A stretch of DNA of 5,853 nucleotides. Origin: Lachnospiraceae bacterium. Its GTDB lineage: Bacteria > Bacillota > Clostridia > Lachnospirales > Lachnospiraceae. The stretch covers positions 1-5,853 of the forward strand of contig JAFPYK010000155.1 of assembly GCA_017412265.1 (NCBI GenBank). The letters run 5' to 3'. The notes beneath the pieces are model-generated. The model saw only the letters and a program-made list of their open reading frames with translations, did no database searches and was not told the DNA's origin. Both the position numbers and the translations under genes were made by a program. Shown in pieces: positions 1 to 5,800 of this stretch (the stretch's first letter is position 1; every line of letters begins with the position of its first letter).

Positions 1-2
1 CG

Positions 3-197
3 CAGAACAGAGCAAAGAACCTGATGAAACTTGGAATCAGTCGAAAGTACGCATGGTCCACGGCTTACAGTGGAGCAAGGATTACTTTTGTATGCCAACG
101 AGGCGCCATGAATGTGGCTGTTACAAAAGAAAGACTAACCCGCTTTGGATTAGTCTCTATGGCTGACTACTACGCCGACAGGCGTGTCACTTGTTAA
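3..197 (+). CDS. ltrA: Group II intron-encoded reverse transcriptase/maturase, C-terminal 64 residues (partial)
   Basis: The reading frame is open from base 3 and stops at TAA 195-197. It encodes the C-terminus of a group II intron protein, which reverse-transcribes the intron and helps it fold and splice. Visible hallmarks are the NLMKLGISRKYAW stretch (residues 6-18 of the fragment), matching the family's conserved 'NL.KLGI....A' motif, and the closing VTKERLTRFGLVSMADYY (about residues 40-57), matching the 'altn..L...Gl.sl...y' end of maturase/thumb domains. The protein ends soon after this motif, with no room for a Cys-rich HNH endonuclease domain, as in class C intron proteins. The stop lies just before domain V, as expected for an ORF in domain IV. 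The reverse transcriptase palms and the YADD motif lie upstream of the window. ltrA is used as the generic family symbol. Family assignment is confident; activity cannot be assessed. Confidence 0.9.
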   Translation, partial: QNRAKNLMKLGISRKYAWSTAYSGARITFVCQRGAMNVAVTKERLTRFGLVSMADYYADRRVTC

Positions 198-205
198 GTT
201 GATTG

Positions 206-239
206 AACCGCCGTGTACCGAACGGTACGCACGGTGGTG
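206..239 (+). ncRNA. Group II intron domain V (catalytic hairpin, IIC type)
   Basis: Domain V is the catalytic, metal-binding hairpin of group II introns. Bases 207-215 pair with 230-238 as nine consecutive pairs, with one G-U wobble at G210-U235. Bases 217-219 pair with 224-226 under a GAAC loop (220-223), and U216 can pair with G229. Aligning the conserved wobble to the textbook domain V puts the catalytic triad at C209-G210-C211 and the two-base bulge at A227-C228. Triad and bulge are 18 bases apart, the same spacing as C358 and A376 in the Oceanobacillus iheyensis group IIC structure as I recall its numbering. This hairpin is four bases shorter than the 34-base class A/B form. All pairs were checked by eye. 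An alternative register pairs 216-219 with 224-227 and bulges C228-G229. Confidence 0.88.
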
Positions 240-240
240 T

Positions 241-279
241 GAGAGGACGGGGAAATATCAATTTCCCCTCCTACTCGAT
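241..279 (+). ncRNA. Group II intron domain VI with bulged branch-point A and 3' splice site
   Basis: Domain VI supplies the branch-point adenosine for lariat formation. Bases 249-256 pair perfectly with 261-268 around an AUCA loop. A244-G245-G246-A247 pairs with U269-C270-C271-U272, with C248 bulged, and G241-A242-G243 pairs with C274-U275-C276. This leaves A273 unpaired on the 3' side, exactly where the branch A is expected. The intron is inferred to end at T279, which puts A273 seven bases from the end (counted inclusively) and gives the usual AY 3' terminus (A278-T279). The 3' exon would then start at C280. The exact junction is inferred from structure, because an uninterrupted allele is not available here. 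Confidence 0.85.
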
Positions 280-288
280 CAGAAGAAC

Positions 289-292
289 GAGG
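289..292 (+). promoter_or_regulatory. Ribosome binding site for the LRR gene, in the intron's 3' exon
   Basis: GAGG at 289-292 lies six bases before the ATG at 299. It decides the start: the upstream in-frame TTG at 203 lies within intron domain V and has no comparable site. The signal lies within the 19 bases between the inferred splice junction and the ATG, so it belongs to the host gene and is kept after splicing. Confidence 0.7.
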
Positions 293-298
293 CGGCTT

Positions 299-1162
299 AT
301 GGGTGAATTTGAGTGGAAGGCGTGCGCGGACGGCTGTGTGCTGACGCGGTATACGGGGAGCGCGGCGCGGGCCGCGGTGCCGGAGGAGGTCTGCGGGCTT
401 GCGGTGCGTGAGATCGGCAGCTACTGCTTCCACGGGCACCGGGAGCTGGAGCGGGTGACGCTGCCGGCCGGGGTGAAGAGACTCGGGGCGCATTGCTTCT
501 ATGACTGCCGCAATCTGCGGGAGCTTGCGGTCTCGGACGGGATCCGGGAGACGGCGGACGGCTGTTTTAAGAACTGCCGGAGCCTGCACGCGCTGGACCT
601 GACGGTGCGGGAGCATCATTTTACGATCTTAAAGCAGCTGCTGGACGAGGTCAGCCGGCGTGTGGCCGTGACGATTCATTTCCCGGACGGGGCGTGCGCG
701 AAGCTGCTCTTTCCGCGGTTACTGCAGGATTATGAGGAGAATACGGCGGCCCGGATCATCAACCAGGTGACGTACGGGGCGGGCGTGCATTACCGATCCT
801 GTATCGGGGAGCACGCGATTGATTATGAGAGCTATGACGGGCGCTTCGGGCTTCTGGTGAACCTGGAGGAGCCGGAGGTCTGCGGGGAGGCAGCCCTGCT
901 GCGGCTGTCGGCGCCGGTGAGGCTTTCGGAGAAGGCGGCCGCGGAGTATGAGGCGTATCTGCACGAGAACCTGCGGGAGCTTGCCGGGGCATTTCTCGCG
1001 GGGGAGCGGTATGAGCTGATCGAGCTGCTGGCGGATCTGGCCTCGGAGGCAGAGCGGGATATCCTGCTTACGTGCGCGCAGGAGGCGGGTGCGCTCGCGG
1101 TGGTGAGCAGCCTGCTGCAGCGGCGGGCCGGGCAGGCCGCGGAGGATGAGTTTGACCTGTGA
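299..1162 (+). CDS. Cytosolic BspA-type (LRR_5) leucine-rich repeat protein, 287 aa
   Basis: The N-terminus (about residues 5-35) resembles the lead-in of BspA-like repeat proteins (F-W...DG.VLTRYTG...VPEEV..L.V). It is followed by about three LRR_5 units at residues 36-60, 61-83 and 84-102, with the pattern IG..CF..C..L..L.LP.GV. Cysteines recur at C43, C66, C70, C89 and C93, where many family members have Ala or Asn. Residues 103-200 are mixed and unrecognised. Residues 208-275 look helical and may form a helical-repeat or scaffold domain. No signal peptide, membrane segment or sorting motif is visible, so it probably acts in the cytoplasm, unlike the many surface BspA proteins. The gene stands 34 bases before the VWA gene and reads as the first gene of the LRR-VWA-MoxR operon, which suggests an adaptor or recognition role for that pair (inference). 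ATG 299 was chosen because the reading frame upstream is intron RNA. The fold is likely; the function is unknown. Confidence 0.85.
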   Translation: MGEFEWKACADGCVLTRYTGSAARAAVPEEVCGLAVREIGSYCFHGHRELERVTLPAGVKRLGAHCFYDCRNLRELAVSDGIRETADGCFKNCRSLHALDLTVREHHFTILKQLLDEVSRRVAVTIHFPDGACAKLLFPRLLQDYEENTAARIINQVTYGAGVHYRSCIGEHAIDYESYDGRFGLLVNLEEPEVCGEAALLRLSAPVRLSEKAAAEYEAYLHENLRELAGAFLAGERYELIELLADLASEAERDILLTCAQEAGALAVVSSLLQRRAGQAAEDEFDL

Positions 1163-1183
1163 TAGGATGTGACCTGTGCGGTC

Positions 1184-1190
1184 GGGAGGA
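1184..1190 (+). promoter_or_regulatory. Ribosome binding site deciding the VWA gene start
   Basis: GGGAGGA at 1184-1190 is a strong Shine-Dalgarno match, ending six bases before ATG 1197. The in-frame GTG at 1176 lies upstream of it, and the GTG at 1194 is only three bases away, so ATG 1197 is preferred. Confidence 0.75.
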
Positions 1191-1196
1191 TGCGTG

Positions 1197-2504
1197 ATGA
1201 GTGAGGAGAAACGGAGCCTGCAGCATCAGAAGCAGGCGGCGCTGGGGGCGAAGATCCTCGCCCAGGCGAGGAACGAGCTCTATCTTGCCATGCGTTTCCT
1301 GGAGCCGGTCTTCGAGCTGTGGAAATGGAAGGACCACCCGGGGATCCGGGCGCTGGGCACGGACGGCGTGACGCTGTTCTACCAGCCGATGCAGCTGTCG
1401 CAGCGGTTTATGTATGAGCCTGTGGCGGTCAACCGCCTCTACCTGCACTGTCTGCTGCACGGGCTGCTGCGGCACATGGAGGGGGCCGAGGGCCGGGACA
1501 CCGAGATGTGGGACACCGCGTGCGATGCGGCGGCGGAGTATATCATCGACCGCCTGGACTATCCGTGCGTGAGGAGGCTGGTCTCCCCGCGGCGGGAGGC
1601 TGTCTACCGCCTGCTCGAGGAGCAGCTGCGTGTGGTGACGGCCGAGGGCGTGTACCATCTGCTGGAGCAGGGGAGCCTGGAGGCGGACCCGATGGAGTTC
1701 CTGGCGGACGACCACGCGCTGTGGCGGTCCGGCGATGCGAAGGAGCAGGACCGGGAGGAGAAGGCGCAGGAGTTTCGGGAGGCTTCGGAGAAGGTCAAGA
1801 CCGCGATGGAGACCTATGTGCGCGACCAGGGCGAGAAAGCCGGGGCGCTGCGGGCGGCCATCGGGGTGCAGAACCGCCGGAAGATGCGCTACCGGGAGTT
1901 TCTGAGGAAATTTGCGAGGGTCCGCGAAGAGATGAAGATCGACGTGGATTCATTTGACTATATCTTCTATCATCTCGGGATGGAGATGTTCGGCAACATG
2001 CCCCTGATCGAGGAGCTGGAGTCGAAGGAGGAGGCGAAGGTGCGGTCGTTTGTGATCGCGGTGGACACGTCGGGATCGACGGCGGGCGACCTGGTGCGGG
2101 CGTTTCTTGCGCAGACCGCGCAGATTCTCGCGGAGGTGACCGGGGAGAGCCGGGCCTGCGAGGTGTACGTCGTGCAGGCGGACGCGAAGGTGCAGGAGGC
2201 GGTCCGGATCCGGGACGCCGCGGAGATGAAGGCGTATCTGGAGCAGATGACGGTGAAGGGCTTCGGCGGGACGGATTTCCGGCCGGTGTTCGCGCTCGTG
2301 GAGGAGCTGCGCGCGCGGGGTGAGCTGAAAGACCTGCAGGGGCTGATTTATTTCACAGACGGGTACGGGACGTATCCGGCGAGGCGGCCGGGCTATCCCA
2401 CCGCATTTGTGTTCGCGGGAGCGGACGCGGTGCTTGCCAAGGTGCCGCCGTGGGCGATGCGGGTTGTGATCGAGGAAGATGAGCTGAAGGAGATGCGGGG
2501 ATGA
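1197..2504 (+). CDS. VWA-like domain protein with DUF2201 metallopeptidase-like N-terminus, 435 aa
   Basis: This is a predicted cytosolic partner of the MoxR ATPase encoded next. The N-terminal part (about residues 15-130) resembles the DUF2201/COG3864 putative metallopeptidase domain. It carries a His cluster H84-C-L-L-H88 with H93, and W105-D-T-A-C-D110 where the family has a 'W..A.D' element. The Glu of a canonical HExxH is Cys85 here, so zinc-protease activity is doubtful. A charged, probably coiled region spans about residues 175-260. The C-terminal VWA domain (about 283-435) has a complete MIDAS: D290-T-S-G-S294, T359-D360 in GGTDF, and T387-D388-G389. Such domains bind a divalent metal and mediate protein contacts. 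The 3' end overlaps the MoxR start by ATGA (2501-2504), indicating translational coupling. MoxR-VWA pairs such as RavA-ViaA act as chaperone or remodelling systems in the known cases; the substrate here is unknown. Domain calls are confident from motifs; the role is inferred. Confidence 0.9.
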   Translation: MSEEKRSLQHQKQAALGAKILAQARNELYLAMRFLEPVFELWKWKDHPGIRALGTDGVTLFYQPMQLSQRFMYEPVAVNRLYLHCLLHGLLRHMEGAEGRDTEMWDTACDAAAEYIIDRLDYPCVRRLVSPRREAVYRLLEEQLRVVTAEGVYHLLEQGSLEADPMEFLADDHALWRSGDAKEQDREEKAQEFREASEKVKTAMETYVRDQGEKAGALRAAIGVQNRRKMRYREFLRKFARVREEMKIDVDSFDYIFYHLGMEMFGNMPLIEELESKEEAKVRSFVIAVDTSGSTAGDLVRAFLAQTAQILAEVTGESRACEVYVVQADAKVQEAVRIRDAAEMKAYLEQMTVKGFGGTDFRPVFALVEELRARGELKDLQGLIYFTDGYGTYPARRPGYPTAFVFAGADAVLAKVPPWAMRVVIEEDELKEMRG

Positions 2505-4012
2505 ATATCAAGAAGGTGAAGGAAGAGATCCGGCGGACGATCCAGGCCTATCTGGAGAAGGATGAGCAGGGTGCCTACGTGATGGAGGAGATCCACCAGA
2601 GGCCGGTGCTGCTGATCGGGCCGCCCGGCATCGGCAAGACGGCCATCATGGAGCAGGTGGCGAGGGAGGCCAGGATCGGCCTGGTCTCTTATACGATCAC
2701 GCATCACACGAGGCAGTCGGCCATCGGCCTGCCTTACATCGAGACGAGGGAGTTTGACGGGCAGGAGTACCGGGTGACGGAGTACACGATGAGTGAGATT
2801 CTGGGCGCGGTTTACGAGAAAATGCGCCGGACCGGGCTGCGGGAGGGCATCCTCTTCATCGATGAGATCAACTGTGTCTCGGAGACGCTCGCGCCGACGA
2901 TGCTGGAATTCCTGCAGGCGAAGCGCTTCGGCCAGCACAAGGTGCCGCAGGGGTGGATCATCTGCGCGGCGGGCAATCCGCCGGAGTACAACCGGGCGGT
3001 GCGGGAGTTTGACGTGGTGACGCTGGACCGCGTGAAGAAGATCGAGGTGGACCAGGACTTCGACGTGTGGAAGGAGTACGCCTACACGGCGGGGATCCAC
3101 GGGTCGATCCTGTCGTACCTGGAGATCAAGAAGCAGAATTTCTATCAGGTGGAGACCGGCGTGGACGGGATTCATTTTGTGACCGCAAGAGCCTGGGAGG
3201 ACCTGTCGCAGATGCTCTACGCGTATGAGAGGCAGGGGCTTTCGGCGGACCGAGACCTGGTGGCGCAGTATGTGCAGAGCCCGGAGATCGCGGTGGATTT
3301 TGCGAACTATCTGGAGCTCTGGTACAAGTACCGCAGGCGGTATGACATCGCGGGCGTGCTGGCGGGGGAGATCCCGCAGGCGATGCGCGAGGCGATGCAG
3401 CGGGCGGCCTTCGATGAGCGGATCAGTGTGATCGGGATGCTCTTCGGGGGGCTTCACGAGAACTTCCGCGAGGTGCATCTGGCGAGGACGAGGCTCGGGA
3501 TCCTGCACGAGGCGCTCAAGAAGTACCGGGACGCGCAGGGCAATGAATACCTGACGCCGCAGGAGCTCTTCGGGAGCTTTGTCGCGGAGCGCGAGGAGAG
3601 ATTCCGCGCGGACCGGCGGGCGGAGCTTCTGACGAGAGATGAGGAGCATGTGACCGGGGAGGCGCTTGACATCCTGCGGGAGTGGCAGGTCGCGCTGGCG
3701 GACGAGACCGGGCACGCGGATGCATTTGCGAAGCTCAAGGCTGCCTTCGGAGGGCTTCGCGCAGCCTTTGAGGAGAAGCAGAAGCAGGCCGGGGAGCAGC
3801 TGGATCACGCCTTCGCCTTCGTGCACGAGTGCTTCGGCGACGGGCAGGAGCTCGTGATCTTCCTCACGGAGCTTACGAGAAATTATTATAGTATGGAATA
3901 TCTGAACCGGGTCGGCAATGAGACGTTCTTCCAGTACAACAAGATGCTTCTCTTCCGGGACCGGGAGGCGGAGCTGAGGGAAGAGATCTCCGCGATGGAC
4001 GGGATCTGGTGA
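2501..4012 (+). CDS. MoxR-family AAA+ ATPase with C-terminal extension, 503 aa
   Basis: This is an ATP-driven remodelling ATPase expected to act with the VWA protein. Walker A is GPPGIGKT at residues 40-47 and Walker B is ILFIDE at 117-122. A sensor-1 type Asn is N159 in AAGNPPEYN, and R177 in the LDR motif could serve as an arginine finger. The THHTRQSAIGLP stretch (67-78) corresponds to the MoxR loop that follows the second core strand. The AAA+ core and lid account for about the first 300 residues. A further roughly 190 residues are mostly helical and charged, rich in Glu, Arg and Lys, and end in Trp503; this makes it longer than typical MoxR proteins of about 320 residues. The start at 2501 overlaps the VWA stop and has AAGGAG at 2487-2492 eight bases upstream. 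No signal peptide or membrane segment is seen. The ATPase assignment is secure; the substrate is unknown, and the extension may dock the VWA or LRR partner (inference). Confidence 0.93.
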   Translation: MNIKKVKEEIRRTIQAYLEKDEQGAYVMEEIHQRPVLLIGPPGIGKTAIMEQVAREARIGLVSYTITHHTRQSAIGLPYIETREFDGQEYRVTEYTMSEILGAVYEKMRRTGLREGILFIDEINCVSETLAPTMLEFLQAKRFGQHKVPQGWIICAAGNPPEYNRAVREFDVVTLDRVKKIEVDQDFDVWKEYAYTAGIHGSILSYLEIKKQNFYQVETGVDGIHFVTARAWEDLSQMLYAYERQGLSADRDLVAQYVQSPEIAVDFANYLELWYKYRRRYDIAGVLAGEIPQAMREAMQRAAFDERISVIGMLFGGLHENFREVHLARTRLGILHEALKKYRDAQGNEYLTPQELFGSFVAEREERFRADRRAELLTRDEEHVTGEALDILREWQVALADETGHADAFAKLKAAFGGLRAAFEEKQKQAGEQLDHAFAFVHECFGDGQELVIFLTELTRNYYSMEYLNRVGNETFFQYNKMLLFRDREAELREEISAMDGIW

Positions 4013-4018
4013 GATCCC
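4001..4018 (+). other. Perfect 6-bp inverted repeat spanning the MoxR stop codon
   Basis: GGGATC at 4001-4006 and GATCCC at 4013-4018 are exact reverse complements around a six-base loop that contains the TGA stop (4010-4012). No run of T follows; the next bases are CCAAGGGAAAG. A rho-independent terminator is therefore unlikely. It could be a weak intercistronic RNA hairpin separating the MoxR operon from the ABC genes, or chance in GC-rich DNA. Confidence 0.35.
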
Positions 4019-4042
4019 CCAAGGGAAAGAAACAGGGGCAAT

Positions 4043-5791
4043 ATGAGACTGATTTTCACACATCTGAGGAGGCACGGCAGCGCGGTGACCCTGGCGATCC
4101 TGATCAAGCTCGCCGGGACACTCTGCGAACTCGCGCTTCCTTCGATTCTCGAGCACATCATCGACGTGGTGGTCCCCCTGGGACAGCTGGGACCGGTGAT
4201 CGGCTGGGGCGCGCTGATGTTCGCGGCCGCGTGGCTGTGCCGGACGCTCAACGTCGCGGCCAACGTGCGGGCGGTGGATAACGCGCACAGGGTCAGCTTT
4301 GAGATCCGGCAGGAGCTCTTCGAGAAGACCATCCATCTGGACGGGGAGGCATTTGACCGGCTCGGCCTTCCGAGCCTCATCTCCCGGATGACCAGCGACA
4401 GCTATAACATGCAGAGCGCCGCGCAGCAGCTGCAGACGCTCTGTGTCCGTGCGCCCATGATGCTCTGCGGGGGCGTCCTGGTCGCTGCGCTGATGGACCT
4501 GCCGCTCACCTGCATCCTTCTGTGCATCCTGCCGTTCCTGATCGCGATCATCTTCTTCATCTCTTCAAAGGGCATCCCGATGTTCCGGACCGTGCAGGCG
4601 AAACTTGACACGATCGTGCGGATCATGCGGGAAAATATCACGGGCATCCGGGTGGTGAAGGCGCTGAGCAAGGAGGAGACCGAGCGGGAGCGCTTCGCCG
4701 CGGCCAATGCGGACATGACCAACACGGATATCAAGGCCGTGACGATCATGTCGACGCCGGGACCGCTGATGCAGCTGTGCCTGAACATCGGCCTGTCGCT
4801 CGTGGTGCTCTTTGGCGCCTACCGGGTGAACCAGGGGCAGATCCTGCCGGGCGTGATCCTGGCCTTCCTCACGTATTTCAATATGATTGCGATGGGCGTG
4901 ATGGGCGTGAGCCGCATCTTTGTGACGATGAGCCGGGCGAGCGCGAGCGCGGACCGGATCGCGGGGGTGCTGGAGACGGTCGAGAAGGAGCCGGTGAAGG
5001 CTGCGCAGGAGAGCGCCGCGGAGGAGGCTCACATCGTCTTTTCGCACGTGGATTTCAGCTACGGCGCGGCGGACGAGGTTCACGGGGATTTCGCCGGGGA
5101 AGAGCGGGAGCTTGCGGTGTCGGACATCACATTTTCCCTGCAGCGCGGCGAGAGCCTGGGCATCATCGGGCCGACGGGCTGCGGCAAGTCGACGATCGTG
5201 AGCCTGCTGATGCATTTTTATGACGCGGACGCGGGGGAGATCTTCGTGGACGGGCGCAACGTCGCGTCTTACCCGAAGCAGGAGCTGAGGCGCAAGTTCG
5301 GCACGGTCTTCCAGAACGACATGATCTTCATGGACACGCTGGAGGGCAATATTGATTTCGGCAGAAATCTGCCGCGGGAGCAGATCCTGCAGGCGGTGCG
5401 CGATTCGATGGCGGAGCCGTTCATCGAGGAGATCCCGGAGGGGCTCTCTTATGAGGCGGCCATCAAGGGCGCGAACCTCTCCGGCGGGCAGAAGCAGCGG
5501 ATCTATGTGGCGAGGGCCCTGGCGGGGCGGCCGGAGATCCTGATCCTGGACGACAGCTCTTCGGCCCTGGATTATAAGACCGACTCGGCCATGCGCGGCG
5601 CGATCCTTAAGGATTATCCGGAGTCGACGCTGATCCTTATCGCGCAGCGGGTCTCGAGTGTAATGAACCTGGACCACATCCTGGTTCTGGATAACGGAAA
5701 ATGCATCGGCTACGGGACGCATGGGGAGCTGCTGGAGAGCTGCCCGGCGTACCGTGAGATATATCAGGTCCAGATGGGATCGATGGAGTGA
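4043..5791 (+). CDS. ABC exporter half-transporter (permease-ATPase fusion), degenerate-site subunit, 582 aa
   Basis: This is a membrane exporter of the type IV (MsbA/LmrA/BmrC) fold, predicted to pump drugs, lipids or peptides out of the cell as a heterodimer. The N-terminal half has about six membrane segments (near 14-40, 52-72, 136-152, 154-174, 240-262 and 268-292). The nucleotide-binding domain has A-loop Y340, Walker A GPTGCGKST (376-384), Q-loop Q424, signature LSGGQKQR (479-486), Walker B ILILDD (499-504) and D-loop SALD (507-510). The residue after the Walker B Asp is D504, not Glu, and the H-loop His is replaced by Q535. In TM287/TM288 and BmrC/BmrD this pattern marks the subunit carrying the degenerate ATP site. 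An extra acidic loop lies between the A-loop and the next strand (about 341-358). AGGGG at 4034-4038 precedes the start by four bases, and the N-terminus fits the family. The partner gene follows after nine bases. The substrate cannot be predicted. Confidence 0.95.
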   Translation: MRLIFTHLRRHGSAVTLAILIKLAGTLCELALPSILEHIIDVVVPLGQLGPVIGWGALMFAAAWLCRTLNVAANVRAVDNAHRVSFEIRQELFEKTIHLDGEAFDRLGLPSLISRMTSDSYNMQSAAQQLQTLCVRAPMMLCGGVLVAALMDLPLTCILLCILPFLIAIIFFISSKGIPMFRTVQAKLDTIVRIMRENITGIRVVKALSKEETERERFAAANADMTNTDIKAVTIMSTPGPLMQLCLNIGLSLVVLFGAYRVNQGQILPGVILAFLTYFNMIAMGVMGVSRIFVTMSRASASADRIAGVLETVEKEPVKAAQESAAEEAHIVFSHVDFSYGAADEVHGDFAGEERELAVSDITFSLQRGESLGIIGPTGCGKSTIVSLLMHFYDADAGEIFVDGRNVASYPKQELRRKFGTVFQNDMIFMDTLEGNIDFGRNLPREQILQAVRDSMAEPFIEEIPEGLSYEAAIKGANLSGGQKQRIYVARALAGRPEILILDDSSSALDYKTDSAMRGAILKDYPESTLILIAQRVSSVMNLDHILVLDNGKCIGYGTHGELLESCPAYREIYQVQMGSME

Positions 5792-5800
5792 GGTGGAGTT

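Larger units (their letters stand above)
1..279 (+). mobile_element. Group II intron, 3' portion (group IIC-like), truncated by window start
   Basis: This is the 3' part of a self-splicing retroelement: the end of the intron-encoded maturase reading frame, then domain V and domain VI RNA, then the 3' splice junction. The order (ORF ending nine bases before domain V, bulged-A hairpin, then a CTCGAT end) is the standard layout of a bacterial group II intron whose ORF sits in domain IV. The short domain V with a CGC triad and the absence of an endonuclease tail in the protein point to class C. The first 180 bases are about 47% GC by hand count (85 of 180), well below the following genes (39 of 60 and 48 of 60 in two sampled lines), which fits acquired DNA. 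The 5' end, domain I and exon-binding sites are not in the window, so intactness and target site cannot be judged. Confidence 0.93.

Noticed and set aside
203..298. TTG start giving a 319-residue LRR protein
   Set aside because: These bases form intron domains V and VI with near-complete base pairing. The ATG at 299 has its own GAGG site and a family-like N-terminus.
194..619. 141-residue open frame on the minus strand across the intron end
   Set aside because: It is the antisense of ribozyme domains V/VI and of the LRR coding region. It has no motif and no sensible context.
1176..1196. GTG starts at 1176 and 1194 for the VWA gene
   Set aside because: The strong GGGAGGA at 1184-1190 lies downstream of the first and too close to the second. 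ATG 1197 has ideal spacing.
1068..1715. 215-residue open frame on the minus strand across the LRR-VWA junction
   Set aside because: It overlaps two supported genes and shows low-complexity Pro/Arg/His composition with no domain.
1508..1957. 149-residue plus-strand frame inside the VWA gene
   Set aside because: It is an out-of-frame shadow dominated by Gly, Arg and Ala, fully inside a gene with clear motifs.
4001..4030. Rho-independent terminator after the MoxR gene
   Set aside because: The hairpin is only six pairs, overlaps the stop codon and lacks any following T run.
4009..4281. 90-residue plus-strand frame starting at the MoxR stop
   Set aside because: It is out of frame with the ABC transporter, which has a family-like N-terminus from 4043. 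The frame is an Arg/Gly/Asp-rich shadow.
2393..4336. 647-residue open frame on the minus strand
   Set aside because: It lies opposite the well-supported MoxR gene and parts of its neighbours. Its translation is rich in Arg, His, Leu and Pro with no recognisable motif, typical of antisense frames in GC-rich coding DNA.
4565..5722. 385-residue open frame on the minus strand
   Set aside because: It is antisense to the ABC transporter, whose motifs are all intact on the plus strand. The composition again is Arg/His-rich shadow sequence.
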